Shown here: piece by piece, positions 16,864 to 27,008 of the stretch
How positions within the stretch are numbered: position 1 is the stretch's first letter
Layout of the letters: every line of letters starts with the position of its first letter
Source of the DNA: Nocardia sp. XZ_19_385
GTDB taxonomy: Bacteria; Actinomycetota; Actinomycetes; Mycobacteriales; Mycobacteriaceae
Direction: 5' to 3'
Length of the DNA stretch: 64,000 nt
Assembly: GCF_015355755.1 (NCBI RefSeq)
Contig: NZ_JACVEE010000002.1
Coordinates: 434,001 to 498,000 of the forward strand
The notes under the pieces: model-generated
What the model was told of the DNA's origin: nothing
What the model saw: only the letters and a program-made list of their open reading frames with translations
The model's database searches: none
Translations under genes and position numbers: made by a program

Positions 16864-17106
16864 TCAGTTCGGCGACGACAGGCTTCGAACCCGCGAAACA
16901 GCGTCGACAGCGAAAAGCCCCGCGAATACGAGCAACAGCGTGGCCAGCAGCAACCACGGTGCGACGTAGCGGGTGGCGTCGAAGCCGGGCATCTCACCGG
17001 CGGCCGCGAACGAGGTGGTGACCAGCCCCCGATTCCAGCTCGCCACCGCGCCGAGCCCGCACAGCACCGCCAGCACCAGTTCGCCGAACGCGATCCCTCG
17101 CCTCAA
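16864..17106 (-). CDS. Small membrane protein with two helices
   Basis: 80 residues from the TTG at 17104-17106, which overlaps the stop of the upstream gene (TTGA). Two hydrophobic segments (GELVLAVLCGLGAVASW and VAPWLLLATLLLVFAGLFA) flank a short polar loop. A longer frame up to 17181 would run inside the neighbour and looks non-coding. Coupling suggests it works with that neighbour. Function unknown. Confidence 0.45.
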   Translation of the reverse strand: MRRGIAFGELVLAVLCGLGAVASWNRGLVTTSFAAAGEMPGFDATRYVAPWLLLATLLLVFAGLFAVDAVSRVRSLSSPN

Positions 17107-17591
17107 CGGTCCGCTCCGTTCTCCTCGGTCTGCAGCGCCGTGGTGAGCGCGGCCCGCAACCCGCGGTGGTCTTTGGCCCAAGCCTGCACCACGCTACCGT
17201 CGCGCAGGCGTAAACCGACGCCGGTGCGCCGCCGTGGCACCCCACTCAATTCACCGAGGGCGCGGGCCGATTCCCACTCTTCCTCGTATTTCGCCTCGGC
17301 CCGCGCGGGCAGGATTTCGGCGATCCCGGACACCGGCAGGAGCTCGGTGCCCGCACGCAGCGCGCTGTCGGTGAGTTGCACGCTCACATGCCGCTGGCCC
17401 GCGATCACTTGCAGCGCAACGAAGCTCGCGATGAGGGCGCCGCAGAAGAGCAAGGCGAACCAGTGCACGGGACTGCCGGTGGCCAGTTCGAGGAGCACGA
17501 TGCTCAGGCACAGGGCGGGGCCGTAGGCGACGGCGCGCCAACGGGCGCCCGGTTCAGCGAACAACACGGTGTCAACGGGCTCAACAGTCAT
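17103..17591 (-). CDS. Membrane protein with PH-like C-terminal domain (DUF3093-like, tentative)
   Basis: 162 residues. Two closely spaced helices (about 22-60: AYGPALCLSIVLLELATG and WFALLFCGALIASFVAL) are followed by a cytoplasmic domain with short strands ending RTGVGLRLRDGSVVQAWAKD and a last helix, RGLRAALTTAL. This layout is like DUF3093 and similar PH-like bacterial domains. It may match Rv0513, which also lies next to hemB. Function unknown. Confidence 0.5.
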   Translation of the reverse strand: MTVEPVDTVLFAEPGARWRAVAYGPALCLSIVLLELATGSPVHWFALLFCGALIASFVALQVIAGQRHVSVQLTDSALRAGTELLPVSGIAEILPARAEAKYEEEWESARALGELSGVPRRRTGVGLRLRDGSVVQAWAKDHRGLRAALTTALQTEENGADR

Positions 17592-17615
17592 GCCGAGGGC
17601 CCTTTACGCGCAGAC

Positions 17616-17735
17616 TCAGCCGACAATCCCCGGCAGCAGCAACAGTGCGACGGTGACCAATCCGAACAGGATCAGCAGGCTCAGCACGAGCAAGTCTCGT
17701 CGAATGCTCTGCGGCTGTTGGATCACCACTCGCAT
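17616..17735 (-). CDS. 39-residue single-helix membrane peptide
   Basis: Starts at the ATG 17733-17735, five bases after GGAGG. A short basic N-terminus (MRVVIQQPQSIRRD) is followed by a hydrophobic helix that makes up the rest (LLVLSLLILFGLVTVALLLL) and ends GIVG. Such peptides often sit with membrane complexes, but nothing specific is known. A 62-residue version from 17804 is possible. Confidence 0.5.
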   Translation of the reverse strand: MRVVIQQPQSIRRDLLVLSLLILFGLVTVALLLLPGIVG

Positions 17736-17877
17736 CGATGCCTCCGATCCCCCGGCGCCGAACGTCTTACCGACGGCAACCGGTTCCCAAGTCCACTGTG
17801 ACAACCCTCACCATACATGCCCGTACCGGGCGGTAGCTAAACCACCCGGCCGGTAATCGGTTGGCGGCGTAGCCCGC

Positions 17878-18417
17878 TCAGCGCCGGCGTGCCAGGAAAT
17901 AGGCGGTCGAATCCTTACGGTGCATCAGGTAGACCGCCCCGCCCGCCAGCACGCCTTGCACGATCGTCGCGCCGCCCGCCACCAGCATCGCCACACCGGT
18001 GATCGAGCTGATCTGGAACAAGTTGAATACCGCGGTGATCACCAGCCAGATACCCACCACCGTCAGCACCGCGCGCGCCCAGAACTTGCCGCGCGCCATC
18101 AGATGAGCGAACAACAGCGTCACCCCGGCCAGCACCAATCCGAAGACAGCGCCCCCGAACAGGAGGATCACCAGCGTCGTCTGCTCGGCCTGCTCCATGG
18201 TGTACGCGGGGTCGGACTCACGCATCTGATCGAGCATCTGCTTGGCGATATCGTGGCGCTGGCTCTGCAACGCGACCAACGCCGCGATCAACTGCACCAT
18301 CCCGGCCCCGGCTACTCCCCACCACAATTGACGTGCGGTGCGGATGTCCTCGGGCATGGGCGGAGGCGCTGCCGGCGCCGGCGGCGGGCCCGGCATCGGA
18401 GGTAGGTGTTGCGTCAC
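17878..18417 (-). CDS. Four-helix membrane protein downstream of hemB
   Basis: 179 residues. A proline-rich N-terminus (PPMPGPPPAPAAPPPMPEDI) is followed by four hydrophobic helices near residues 32-50, 82-105, 112-133 and 140-162. Its GTG start overlaps the hemB stop by four bases, so it is translated with hemB. Proteins of this proline-rich type are common in actinobacteria and have no known function. Confidence 0.6.
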   Translation of the reverse strand: MTQHLPPMPGPPPAPAAPPPMPEDIRTARQLWWGVAGAGMVQLIAALVALQSQRHDIAKQMLDQMRESDPAYTMEQAEQTTLVILLFGGAVFGLVLAGVTLLFAHLMARGKFWARAVLTVVGIWLVITAVFNLFQISSITGVAMLVAGGATIVQGVLAGGAVYLMHRKDSTAYFLARRR

Positions 18418-19391
18418 GACAACCAGTGTGCGGCTTCGGCGGCCCAGTAGGTGAGCACGATGTCCGCGCCCGCGCGCCGGATGCCCGTGAGCGATTCCAG
18501 GACGGCGCCGCGGCGGTCGATCCAGCCACGTTCCGCGGCGGCGGTGATCATCGCGTACTCGCCGGAGATCTGGTACGCGGCGACCGGCACGGTGGAGCGG
18601 TCGGCGACATCGCGCAGGATGTCCAGATACGACATGGCCGGCTTCACCATGACGATGTCGGCGCCCTCGGCCAGGTCCAGTTCCAGTTCCCGGATGGCTT
18701 CCCGGCGGTTCGCCGGATCCTGCTGATAGCTGCGGCGATCGCCCTCCAGCGAGGAACCCACGGCCTCCCGGAACGGGCCGTAGAACGCGGAAGCGTATTT
18801 CGCGGCGTAAGCGAGGATGCCGGTGTCGGTGCGCCCCACCGCGTCCAGCCCGCGCCGGATCGCGCCGACCTGGCCGTCCATCATGCCGCTGGTGCCGAGC
18901 AGATCAGCGCCCGCGTCGGCCTGCGACAGCGCCATATCGACATAGCGGTGCAGGGTGGCGTCGTTGTCGACCGAACCATCCGGACCCAGCACCCCGCAGT
19001 GACCGTGATCGGTGAACTCGTCCAGGCAGGTGTCGGCCATGATCACCGTGGAGCCGCCGACCTCGTCGGCCAGCGCCCGCAAACCACGATTCAGGATGCC
19101 GTCCGGATCACTGGCCCGGCTGCCACTCGCGTCCTTGTCCTCCGGCCGCGGCACCCCGAACAACATCAGCCCGCCGACCCCGGCGGTAACCGCCTCGACC
19201 GCCGCCTTCCGCAGCGAATCCATGGAATGCTGCATCACCCCCGGCATCGAGCTGATCTCACGCGGCTCCTCCAACCCATCCGCCACAAACATCGGCAACA
19301 CCAATTGCCTTGGCTCCAGGGTGGTTTCGGCGACGAGCCGGCGCATAGCCGGGGTGCGGCGCAACCGCCGCGGGCGGTCCATTCCGGTCAT
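18414..19391 (-). CDS. hemB: Delta-aminolevulinic acid dehydratase (porphobilinogen synthase)
   Basis: 325 residues. Condenses two 5-aminolevulinate molecules to porphobilinogen in heme synthesis. The active-site lysines are in AYAAKYASAFYGPFREA and ADIVMVKPAMSYLDIL. The metal site is the cysteine-type loop MADTCLDEFTDHGHCG, indicating a zinc enzyme. The start at 19391 has a TATATT -10 element six bases upstream, fitting a leaderless mRNA; ATG at 19382 is the alternative. It is coupled to the membrane gene downstream. Confidence 0.95.
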   Translation of the reverse strand: MTGMDRPRRLRRTPAMRRLVAETTLEPRQLVLPMFVADGLEEPREISSMPGVMQHSMDSLRKAAVEAVTAGVGGLMLFGVPRPEDKDASGSRASDPDGILNRGLRALADEVGGSTVIMADTCLDEFTDHGHCGVLGPDGSVDNDATLHRYVDMALSQADAGADLLGTSGMMDGQVGAIRRGLDAVGRTDTGILAYAAKYASAFYGPFREAVGSSLEGDRRSYQQDPANRREAIRELELDLAEGADIVMVKPAMSYLDILRDVADRSTVPVAAYQISGEYAMITAAAERGWIDRRGAVLESLTGIRRAGADIVLTYWAAEAAHWLS

Positions 19392-19397
19392 GACCTC

Positions 19398-19403
19398 AAT
19401 ATA
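19398..19403 (-). promoter_or_regulatory. Leaderless -10 element for hemB
   Basis: TATATT on the minus strand, six bases before the hemB ATG. Confidence 0.5.
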
Positions 19404-19462
19404 TGCCTGCGCCGCCCGGCCATCGATAGCGGGCGGGGTGGTCGGGGTAAGACACTGGACCG

Positions 19463-19789
19463 GTGCAGCCACCCCGCCACCGCCTCGACCTCGACGCCCT
19501 CTGGACCACGCCGTTGCACTGGGAAATCGACCCGGCCAAACAGGGCTGGTTGCAAGCAGATCTCGACGGCGAAGCGATCTTTCTGCGGTTCAATTTCGCC
19601 TACCCCGCCACGGCCCTGTACTCCCTGCTGATCGACACCGACGAAGTCGTAGATCTGGAAGATCTGTCACCACAGTGGACTCGCACGTCTGATTTCGAAT
19701 GGCCGGACACGGCAAGCCCCGCCGACGATCAATACGACGAGTGGGATCTCCCACCCGGCAACGATCACAGCGCGGGGCCCTACCGCTGA
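19463..19789 (+). CDS. Hypothetical soluble protein divergent from hemB
   Basis: 108 residues, acidic, no helix long enough for a membrane. It contains PLHWEIDPAKQGWLQADLDG and a very acidic C-terminus (EDLSPQWTRTSDFEWPD, DDQYDEWD). The GTG start lies 71 bases from the hemB start, so they share an intergenic region. The balanced codon use suggests a real gene; no family is recognised. Confidence 0.5.
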   Translation: MQPPRHRLDLDALWTTPLHWEIDPAKQGWLQADLDGEAIFLRFNFAYPATALYSLLIDTDEVVDLEDLSPQWTRTSDFEWPDTASPADDQYDEWDLPPGNDHSAGPYR

Positions 19790-19865
19790 CCACACACCAC
19801 CCGCCAATTCCGCTGTGCCAGTGGGCCACCGGTGTTGTACCGTGACGCGGGATCAAGGGGGGAAG

Positions 19866-20876
19866 TTGGTAGAACTCGAGATTGCGCCGCGCGCGGACGA
19901 GGTGATCCGGCCGTCGCGAGTCCAATGGTGGCTGCCGCTGATCGCTATCGGTCCGGCGCTGCCGACGGTGTATCTGACGCCGATGATCGACAAGACGATC
20001 GAGTTGCGTCCGCTGGCGTATGTGCTGCCGGTCGGCCTGATCGTGCTGTACGTGTGGTACCTGCGTGGGAACAAGACGGTTCTCACCGATGCGGAGATCA
20101 GCTGCCGTCAATTGGGTAGGCCGTGGCGACCTGGGCATGTGCGTATCCCGTGGACTCGGATTGTTGCGATCGAGGCGCGGAAGGGGTTCGGGCGGTGGCG
20201 ACCGGTGCTGCATTTGGACGACGGGAGCGTTGTCTGGGTGGGCGCGCCGAATCGGCGGACCGCTGATCGCCGGTTCGCGGAAATGCTCGACCCGCTGCGG
20301 GAGCGCCACCTGGCGGCGACCGGGCGTGGCCCGGACGACATCACGGTTCCGCAGTTCGTGGGCCCGCCTCGATTGCGTCAGTTGGCGGTGACGCTCGTCA
20401 GCGTCGCCGTGGTGGCGGCATTCGGGTGGGCGGCCTTCTCCTGGCTGCTGGGTGGGAAACCCCCGGCAGTAGACAGTTGCGCTCTGGTCAGCGCGGAGGC
20501 GCTGCAGAAGGCCGTCCCCGATGCGAAGGTGACGCCGGAATCCAGTGACTGGCAGTGCTATTGGACCGCGAGCGGCGAGCGGAACGGATGGGGCAGAGAG
20601 CTGACGGTGTTCGTGCAACCCAGTCAACCGCATTACGCCAGAGCGGAATTCACCGAGGATCGCCTGCAGGACACCGCTGAGCACAACACCGCCGACATCC
20701 CCGACCTGCCCGGCTACTTCTGGAGTTCGGTCGGCAACGGCAAGTTCGACGCCGAGGCCAAGACCCTCGTCGGCGGCTACCGGGTATCGATAGCGCTCTC
20801 CGGCGGCACGGATGCCGCTGCGGTGGAACAGCAGGTCATCGAGGTTGCCCGGTCCGTCACGAAGGCATTGCGATGA
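19866..20876 (+). CDS. Membrane protein with PH-like and DUF3558-like extracytoplasmic parts
   Basis: 336 residues from the TTG at 19866, placed after a run of six Gs. Two helices near the N-terminus (VQWWLPLIAIGPALPTVYL, LAYVLPVGLIVLYVWYL) lead to a PH-like cytoplasmic domain (about 65-160: RGNKTVLTDAEISC, RIPWTRIVAIEAR). A third helix (about 180-200) leads outside to a domain containing CALVSAEALQKAVPDAKV and WQCYWTASG, which recalls DUF3558 lipoproteins. It overlaps the next gene by four bases. Function unknown. Confidence 0.5.
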   Translation: MVELEIAPRADEVIRPSRVQWWLPLIAIGPALPTVYLTPMIDKTIELRPLAYVLPVGLIVLYVWYLRGNKTVLTDAEISCRQLGRPWRPGHVRIPWTRIVAIEARKGFGRWRPVLHLDDGSVVWVGAPNRRTADRRFAEMLDPLRERHLAATGRGPDDITVPQFVGPPRLRQLAVTLVSVAVVAAFGWAAFSWLLGGKPPAVDSCALVSAEALQKAVPDAKVTPESSDWQCYWTASGERNGWGRELTVFVQPSQPHYARAEFTEDRLQDTAEHNTADIPDLPGYFWSSVGNGKFDAEAKTLVGGYRVSIALSGGTDAAAVEQQVIEVARSVTKALR

Positions 20877-21481
20877 GCCGCTGGAAATCCCCGCTCAGCG
20901 GGTGGGAGACCTGGTGGTTGTTCGCGACACCCGCGATGGTGCTGCTGATCTTGCTGCCCATCTCCACGGTGATGAAACCCGGTCCGCTACTGGGCTTTTC
21001 GAAGAAGGCGTTTCCCGTGTACACCGCATTGCCCGATCTGTGCGCGCTGCCCGTGACGCTCCTGCCCGACCCGCTGTTGCGTCCCGACCTGGACGACAGA
21101 GACCTCGACCGCAACTCGGCCAGTTGCGATTTCGGGCGCGACGCGACTCAACCCGAAGGCGGCCGGGCCCGCATCCGCGCTTACCGGCCTGCCATGGACC
21201 TCTACGACACCGTCGAGAAGCGGCTGGCCTCGGCCCGCCGCTCGTATGAGACCGCGACAGCGCGGACCGGAGCGCCTTTCGTCCCGGTCGGCATGCTGGG
21301 CGAGGAGGCAAAACTCGCGGTGGACGACCAGGACGACAGCGCCGAGCTCTGGGTCCGAGACGGACTGCTGTTCATCGAAATCTACGTTTCCGCGCCGACC
21401 GGCGATCCCGGTGAAGCCGCTCCCGCCGCTCAGCGCATCGCCGCCGAACTCCTCAACACCCTCCCCCGAGATGGTCGCTGA
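20873..21481 (+). CDS. Membrane-anchored partner of the upstream gene, unknown function
   Basis: 202 residues. One N-terminal helix (WWLFATPAMVLLILLPIS) is followed by an outside domain with CALPVTLLPDP and SASCDFGRD cysteines and a C-terminal helix (AAPAAQRIAAELLNTL). That C-terminus resembles the end of the upstream protein (VEQQVIEVARSVTKAL), so the two may share a domain. The ATG overlaps the upstream stop. The pair is probably a two-protein surface complex of unknown role. Confidence 0.5.
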   Translation: MSRWKSPLSGWETWWLFATPAMVLLILLPISTVMKPGPLLGFSKKAFPVYTALPDLCALPVTLLPDPLLRPDLDDRDLDRNSASCDFGRDATQPEGGRARIRAYRPAMDLYDTVEKRLASARRSYETATARTGAPFVPVGMLGEEAKLAVDDQDDSAELWVRDGLLFIEIYVSAPTGDPGEAAPAAQRIAAELLNTLPRDGR

Positions 21482-21609
21482 GGTCTGACGACTACTCGGT
21501 AAAGGTGTCCACAACTGTCCACAGGCGGGGTCGGGGGCACCGGGCGCGAAAAGCATTGCTGCCAGGCGTTTTTGTCGGTGGGTAGGAGTAAAATCGACAT
21601 TGTGTTCGA

Positions 21610-21629
21610 GGGGATCCACCAGGATCCCC
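21610..21629 (+). promoter_or_regulatory. Stem-loop in the leader of the small gene at 21651
   Basis: GGGGATCC and GGATCCCC pair perfectly around a four-base ACCA loop. The stem ends 21 bases before the start codon, next to the ribosome-binding site, so it could affect translation or RNA stability. Confidence 0.45.
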
Positions 21630-21650
21630 GATCGCGAGGGGAGAACGCAG

Positions 21651-21920
21651 TTGCCCGCGAAGACAACCTTTATCGATGCTCCGTACGTGCCGCTGGAGAA
21701 GCGGCCGTTGCCGGCGGGACGGCCACGTAAGTGGTACATCCGGCACAACCGCAGGCTCAAGGCGATGCGGTTGACGATCGCCCTGCTGGATTCGGGCACC
21801 TATCTGCCGGATCAAGCGACGAACGAAAGGATCCGGCGCACAGCCGAAATCATCGGAATTCGGCCGCCATCGGACACTACTTGCCGGTTGGTGCGTACCC
21901 TGATGCGATACAGCCGCTAA
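21651..21920 (+). CDS. Small basic protein, unknown function
   Basis: 89 residues, about one quarter Arg and Lys (RPRKWYIRHNRRLKAMRL). It has helix-rich segments and a C-terminus TCRLVRTLMRYSR that could bind nucleic acid. The TTG start at 21651 is preceded by GAGGGGAG at good distance. It lies between the unknown membrane pair and hemD and is closed off by a 12-base terminator hairpin. Nothing was recognised; the basic character is the only hint. Confidence 0.5.
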   Translation: MPAKTTFIDAPYVPLEKRPLPAGRPRKWYIRHNRRLKAMRLTIALLDSGTYLPDQATNERIRRTAEIIGIRPPSDTTCRLVRTLMRYSR

Positions 21921-21961
21921 CCCCGAAAAGGCTCGGACCGGTGCGACGCCCGGCCCGAGGG

Positions 21962-21991
21962 CGAAACGCTCACAGCGCAGTGAGCGTTTCG
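21962..21991. terminator. Bidirectional terminator between the small basic gene and hemD
   Basis: A 12-base perfect stem with a six-base loop lies between two convergent genes, four bases after the hemD stop. Confidence 0.7.
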
Positions 21992-21994
21992 TTC

Positions 21995-23563
21995 CTATCG
22001 GCTGCTGCTACGGCGGCTCTTCTTGCGCGGCGGGGGCAGCAAGCCCTCGGCGCGCAGCCGGGCCGCGTGCTCGGCCAGCGCCTCGACCAGCGGGCCGACC
22101 TGCGCCGTCTCCGGCTGCACATCCACCCGCAAGCCGAATTCGATGGCCGTCTCGGCGGTCTTCGGCCCGATGCAGGCAACGATGGTGCGGGCGTGCGGCT
22201 TACCCGCGATGCCGACCAGGTTGCGCACCGTCGAGGACGAGGTGAACAGGACCGCGTCGAAACCGCCGGTCTTGATCATCTCGCGGGTCTCGGCGGGCGG
22301 CGGCGAAGCACGCACCGTGCGGTAGGCGGTGACGTCGTCGATTTCCCAGCCGCGGTCGCGCAGACCCTCGGCCAAGGTTTCGGTCGCGATGTCCGCGCGG
22401 GGCAACAGCACCCGGTTGACCGGGTCGAAAACGTCGTCGTAGGGCGGGAAGTCGGCGAGCAGCCCCTCGGAGGACTGTTCACCCGAGGGCACCAGCTCGG
22501 GGTTGATGCCGAACGAGCGCACCTTCTCCGCGGTCGCCTCACCCACACAGGCGATCTTCACACCGCTGAAAGCGCGGGCGTCCAAACCGAATTCGGCGAA
22601 CTTCTCCCACACCGCGCGCACCGCGTTGGTGGAGGTGAACACCACCCACTGGTACCGGCCGTCGACCAGGCCCTTGACGGCCCGTTCCATTTGAGCCGGG
22701 CTGCGCGGCGGCTCGACCGCGATGGTCGGCACCTCCATCGGAATGGCGCCGTGCGTGACGAGCCGTTCGCTCATCTCGGCGGCCTGATCCTTGGTGCGCG
22801 GCACCAGCACGGTCCAGCCGTACAGCGCACGCGATTCCCACCACGACATCTTCGAGCGCGCGGCGACAACCTTGCCGATGGTGACGATCAGCGGGCCGAC
22901 CAGCTCGGAGGCGGCGCTGTTCAGCGTGGCCAAGGTGGCCTCGATGGTGCGCTGCTGGCGGGTTGTGCCGCGCACGGTCACCGCGACCGGAGTCTGCGAG
23001 GCCATGCCGTGTTCCACCAGCGCGCTGGCGGTTTCGGCGAGATGACCGGAGGTGGCGTGCAGCACCAGCGGACCGGGGGCGGCGGCCAGCGCGGCCCAGT
23101 CGACCTCGCCGCGCACGTCGGCCTCGGTGTGCCCGGAGCCGAGCGCGATGCCGGCGTAACTGGGCACCGCGGAGGCGTTGGGCAGGCCGGGCAGCACCTC
23201 GAACACCATGTGCGAGCGGGTGACTGCGTTGACCTCGGTGATCACCGAATCGGCGGTGAGCGGATCACCGGCGACGACACGGACCACGTCGTGGCCGTTG
23301 CGGGCCTCGGCGATCAGCGTCTTGGCGACCTCGGCGGGTTCGCCGAGCGCGGGACGCACGTCCACCGGACGGGTGCCGTCCTCGTTCTCCTCGACGGCCG
23401 AACCGATCAGGGCGAGCACGCCCTTGTCGACGTCGGGGTCGGTGAAGGCCAGCGTCGCCCGCCCGAGCACCTCGCGCGCACGCACGGTCAGCAACGCCGG
23501 ATCACCGGGCCCCGACCCCACGAAAAGGATCCGACCGGGTTGCTTCTTGGTTGCGCGGCTCAT
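21995..23563 (-). CDS. hemD: Fused uroporphyrinogen-III methyltransferase / synthase
   Basis: 522 residues in two parts. The first (about 1-250: [36 protein letters not shown]) is a SAM-dependent tetrapyrrole methylase (CobA/SUMT type). The second (about 255-500: [48 protein letters not shown]) is uroporphyrinogen-III synthase. It makes the first macrocycle of heme and can start the siroheme/cobalamin branch. The C-terminus is basic and serine-rich. It overlaps hemC by four bases. Same fusion as Rv0511. Confidence 0.92.
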   Translation of the reverse strand: MSRATKKQPGRILFVGSGPGDPALLTVRAREVLGRATLAFTDPDVDKGVLALIGSAVEENEDGTRPVDVRPALGEPAEVAKTLIAEARNGHDVVRVVAGDPLTADSVITEVNAVTRSHMVFEVLPGLPNASAVPSYAGIALGSGHTEADVRGEVDWAALAAAPGPLVLHATSGHLAETASALVEHGMASQTPVAVTVRGTTRQQRTIEATLATLNSAASELVGPLIVTIGKVVAARSKMSWWESRALYGWTVLVPRTKDQAAEMSERLVTHGAIPMEVPTIAVEPPRSPAQMERAVKGLVDGRYQWVVFTSTNAVRAVWEKFAEFGLDARAFSGVKIACVGEATAEKVRSFGINPELVPSGEQSSEGLLADFPPYDDVFDPVNRVLLPRADIATETLAEGLRDRGWEIDDVTAYRTVRASPPPAETREMIKTGGFDAVLFTSSSTVRNLVGIAGKPHARTIVACIGPKTAETAIEFGLRVDVQPETAQVGPLVEALAEHAARLRAEGLLPPPRKKSRRSSSR

Positions 23564-24588
23564 TGGTTGTTCTCCATTGGGCTCGGGTTGGCGAAGTCTG
23601 TGGGGGAACCGATCTCCGGTTCGGCTGTGCTGAGCAGCTCACGCGCGCCCAGCTCCAGCAATTCACGGGCGAGTGCCCGGCCGAGCTCTGCCGCATCCTG
23701 CGGCGAACCCACGGCCGAGGCCCGAATTACATCGGATCCGTCGATGGCCGCCGCGCACGCGCGTAGCGACAGTTCGTCGAAGATCCGGCCGTCGTCGTCG
23801 AGCGATTCGACGACCTCGGCGAGCGCGCCGATCGGGGCCGTGCAACCGGCCTCCAGTTCGGCGAGCAGGCTCCGCTCGGCGGTGATGGCCGCACGGGTGG
23901 CGGCATCGTCGAGCCTGGTCAGCGCCTCGACCAGGGCGGTGTCGTCGCTGCGGCATTCGACCGCGAGCGCGCCCTGGGCGGGAGCGGGCAGCATCTGCAC
24001 CGGTTCCAGCGCCTCGGTCACCGCGTCGGTGCGTTCGATCCGGGCCAGGCCGGCCCGGGCGACGACCACCGCGTCGAGTTCACCTTCGGCGACCTTGCGC
24101 AGCCGGGTATCGAGGTTGCCGCGCAACGGCACGATGTTCAGGCCCAGGCCCAGCGCCCGCAGTTGCGCGGCCCGCCGCGGCGCGGAAGTTCCGACGCGGG
24201 AACCGGCGGGGAGTTCACCGAGCACCAGTCCGTCGCGGGCCACCAGGGCGTCGCGCGGATCCTCGCGGGGCGGGATGGCGGCGATGGTGAAACGCGCGTC
24301 CGGCGCGGTCGGCAGATCTTTGTAGGAGTGCACCGCGATGTCGATGTTCCCGGCGGCCAGCTCGTCGCGCAGCGCGGAGGTGAACACGCCGACGCCGATC
24401 GTGGCGACCGGGTCCGACGACAGATCGCCGGGTGTCTTCACCACGACGAGTTCGGCGTCGTGACCGGCGGCGATCAGCGCGTCCCGCACCGTGCCGGACT
24501 GGGTCAGCGCCAGCAGGCTGCCACGGGTGCCGATGCGCCAAATGCCGCGGGTTGTCACGTTGCCCTCGATTTCCTGCGCTTGGGTCAT
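23560..24588 (-). CDS. hemC: Hydroxymethylbilane synthase (porphobilinogen deaminase)
   Basis: 342 residues. Joins four porphobilinogens into hydroxymethylbilane. The cofactor-binding cysteine is in [14 protein letters not shown]; the N-terminus [16 protein letters not shown] and the [10 protein letters not shown] motif carry the catalytic residues. It sits between hemA and hemD, overlapping both, so the three are translated together. A short extension of about 15 residues comes before the family start. Confidence 0.95.
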   Translation of the reverse strand: MTQAQEIEGNVTTRGIWRIGTRGSLLALTQSGTVRDALIAAGHDAELVVVKTPGDLSSDPVATIGVGVFTSALRDELAAGNIDIAVHSYKDLPTAPDARFTIAAIPPREDPRDALVARDGLVLGELPAGSRVGTSAPRRAAQLRALGLGLNIVPLRGNLDTRLRKVAEGELDAVVVARAGLARIERTDAVTEALEPVQMLPAPAQGALAVECRSDDTALVEALTRLDDAATRAAITAERSLLAELEAGCTAPIGALAEVVESLDDDGRIFDELSLRACAAAIDGSDVIRASAVGSPQDAAELGRALARELLELGARELLSTAEPEIGSPTDFANPSPMENNQ

Positions 24589-25985
24589 GGCTGGGCCTCC
24601 TCGTCACCGAGATGCCCCGCCGTGAAGTCGTCGGCCAGGGTCGGCTCGCCGGCCATCGCGGAGATTTCCATCGGCGCCGCAACAGCTTGTGCCGCACCGG
24701 GTTTGAGCTCGAACAGTTCACGCAAAGCTTCGGCGTAGCTGTCGCCGCCGGGCGTCGACGCGAGCTGCTTGACTCGCACCGTCGGCGCGTGCAACAGCTT
24801 GTCGACCACGCGGCGCACCGTGCGCGCGACCTCGTCGCGTTCCGGATCGGCCAGCGCGGGCAGACGCGAATCCAGCCGCAGCAGTTCGGCTTCCACCACC
24901 TCGGCCGCACGCTGACGCAGTGCCGCGACGGTCGGGGTGACCTCGGCCATGCGCTGGCCCGCCAGGTACTTGGCAAGTTCGTCGGCGACGATCGAACGCG
25001 CGGCGGCGGTGTCGTCGGCCGCCGCACCGGCGGCCGGATCACGCTGCAGCGTTTCGATATCGATGACCGTGACGCCGGGCAGGCCCGCCACCGCGTGCTC
25101 CACATCGCGGGGCAGTCCGAGGTCGCAGAACACGAGCGGACGATCCGAAGCTGCGACCCGATCGCGCTCGGACAGCGCCCGGTGCGTATCGGCCAGCGTC
25201 ACCACGGCGCCGACCGCGCCGGTACAGGTGATCACCACATCGGCGGCGGCCATGGCCTCGGTCAACCGGGAAAGTTCCAGCGCGCTGGACTCGACACCGT
25301 AGGTGCCCGCGGTCGCCGCGAGCCGCTGCGCCCGGTCCATGGTGCGGTTCACCACGATGATCCGCCCGATGCCGGCACGCGAAAGATGCGCCACCGCAAG
25401 GCTTCCCATCGCGCCCGCACCGACCACGACCGCGGTGCGGCCCTCGATCGAACCCAGCACCGACCGCGCCCGATCCAGCGCCACCGACACCACCGACGCA
25501 CCGGCCCGGTCGATCCCGGTCTCCGAATGCACCCGCTTGCCGACCCGCAGCGCGTGCTGCGACAGCTCGTGCAAAGTGCGGCCGACCGCCTGCTGCGCAT
25601 CGGCGGTGGCATAGGCGCTGCGGATCTGGCTGAGCACCTGCTGCTCGCCGATCACCATCGAATCCAGGCCGCTGGCCACCGCGAACAGATGCTCGGCGGC
25701 GGCCTCGCTGTAGCGGACATAGGCGTGCTTGGTCAGATCCGGCAGCGGCATGCCCGAATGCTTGGTGAGCAGTTCGCCGACCTCGGCGAGACCACCGTGG
25801 AAGGCGTCGACCACCGCGTAGATCTCCACGCGGTTGCAGGTGGAGACGATCATCGCCTCGGACACATGGCTGGATTCCAGCATGCGGTCGATCAGCTTGG
25901 GCCGGTCGGCGTCGGCGATCGCCACCTTCTCCAGCACGGAGACCGGAGCACTCCGATGCGAGATACCGACGAGAAGAACACTCAC
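24585..25985 (-). CDS. hemA: Glutamyl-tRNA reductase
   Basis: 466 residues. First committed step of the C5 pathway: reduces glutamyl-tRNA to glutamate-1-semialdehyde with NADPH. The catalytic cysteine is in [12 protein letters not shown] (about residue 50). The NADPH domain has [15 protein letters not shown], and the C-terminal helical dimerisation domain follows. The GTG start overlaps the stop of rex, so it is coupled to its likely regulator. HemA is usually the controlled step in heme synthesis. Confidence 0.95.
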   Translation of the reverse strand: MSVLLVGISHRSAPVSVLEKVAIADADRPKLIDRMLESSHVSEAMIVSTCNRVEIYAVVDAFHGGLAEVGELLTKHSGMPLPDLTKHAYVRYSEAAAEHLFAVASGLDSMVIGEQQVLSQIRSAYATADAQQAVGRTLHELSQHALRVGKRVHSETGIDRAGASVVSVALDRARSVLGSIEGRTAVVVGAGAMGSLAVAHLSRAGIGRIIVVNRTMDRAQRLAATAGTYGVESSALELSRLTEAMAAADVVITCTGAVGAVVTLADTHRALSERDRVAASDRPLVFCDLGLPRDVEHAVAGLPGVTVIDIETLQRDPAAGAAADDTAAARSIVADELAKYLAGQRMAEVTPTVAALRQRAAEVVEAELLRLDSRLPALADPERDEVARTVRRVVDKLLHAPTVRVKQLASTPGGDSYAEALRELFELKPGAAQAVAAPMEISAMAGEPTLADDFTAGHLGDEEAQP

Positions 25986-26860
25986 GGGGTAACCACCGAT
26001 CCCTTGCTGCTTGGCTCCGTTGCCTGATGCGAGGACTTCGTGTGTTCGAGGGCCCGGTGCGCGGCGGGCGGCACGCGGCGGGCGATGCGGCCCGACCCGG
26101 CGTGCGCCACGGGCAATGCCATCGGTCGCTCCGCGGGCTCCGCGCCGGCCTCGGGCTCGGCAAGGTTGCGCGTACGTTCGAAGGAGAGCATCTGCATCTC
26201 GACAGCGAGATCGACCCGGCGGACTTCCACCGTCTCCGGCGCCATCAGCACCGACGGAGAGAAGCTGAGAATGGACTGCAAACCGGCCGCGACCAGCAGG
26301 TCGCAGACGTCCTGCGCGGCGGCGTCGGGGACGGTGATCACCGCGATGGTGGGTTCGAGGTGCACGACGGCGGCGGGCAGCTCGGCCACGTCGCGGACCA
26401 GCAGCCCGGCGACCGGCAGCCCGATCACCGCGGGATCGTGGTCGAACACTCCGACCACGGCGAAGCCACGCCGCTTGAACCCGCCGTAGCCGACCAGGGC
26501 CCGGCCCAGGTTCCCGGCGCCGACGAGCACCACACGATGTCCTTCGGAGAGTCCGAGCACATCTTCGATCCTGGTGCGCAACTTGGCCACGTCATAGCCG
26601 ACACCCCGTACGCCGTTGGGTCCGAGGAAGGAGAGATCCTTGCGCAACTTGGCGGAATTGACACCCGCCGCGACAGCGAGTTCCTCACTCGATACGATGA
26701 GTACTCCGTCATCGGCCAACATGGCGAGGACCCGGAGATAGGTAGCCAACCGCGCCACGGTGGCCTGCGGGATGTCCTTGATCGGGACAGCCTTGGTGGC
26801 CACCGGCTTCTGCAGAGCCCTGCCGGAGACGCCGCCTGGCGCCTCATGCTGCTCTGTCAC
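25982..26860 (-). CDS. rex: Redox-sensing transcriptional repressor Rex
   Basis: 292 residues. An N-terminal winged helix (about 20-80: [31 protein letters not shown] recognition helix) is followed by a Rossmann domain ([19 protein letters not shown]) that senses the NADH/NAD+ ratio, and a swapped C-terminal helix. A tail of about 50 residues rich in Ala, Pro and Arg follows. The GTG at 26858-26860 has GAGGAG seven bases upstream. It is overlapped by hemA. A near-consensus Rex site at 27009-27026 implies autoregulation of rex-hemA-hemC-hemD. M. tuberculosis appears to lack rex at this site. Confidence 0.9.
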   Translation of the reverse strand: MTEQHEAPGGVSGRALQKPVATKAVPIKDIPQATVARLATYLRVLAMLADDGVLIVSSEELAVAAGVNSAKLRKDLSFLGPNGVRGVGYDVAKLRTRIEDVLGLSEGHRVVLVGAGNLGRALVGYGGFKRRGFAVVGVFDHDPAVIGLPVAGLLVRDVAELPAAVVHLEPTIAVITVPDAAAQDVCDLLVAAGLQSILSFSPSVLMAPETVEVRRVDLAVEMQMLSFERTRNLAEPEAGAEPAERPMALPVAHAGSGRIARRVPPAAHRALEHTKSSHQATEPSSKGSVVTP

Positions 26861-27008
26861 GTATCGGCTCCTCGGTTCCGGACTTGCTCGAGGTCCGGTT
26901 TCGCTCGTCCTCTGGCCCGGGGCGGTCCGGTGCCATGGTCGAATGTCGGATTTCAGGGGGCGGTTCCGCAGCCTCGGCAAGCGGGTCGCGTGCCACCACC
27001 GTAACTGC

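Noticed and set aside
21731..24325. Long plus-strand open frame of 864 codons across hemD and hemC
   Set aside because: It is the GC-rich mirror of two certain genes on the other strand, with low-complexity composition and no family signature.
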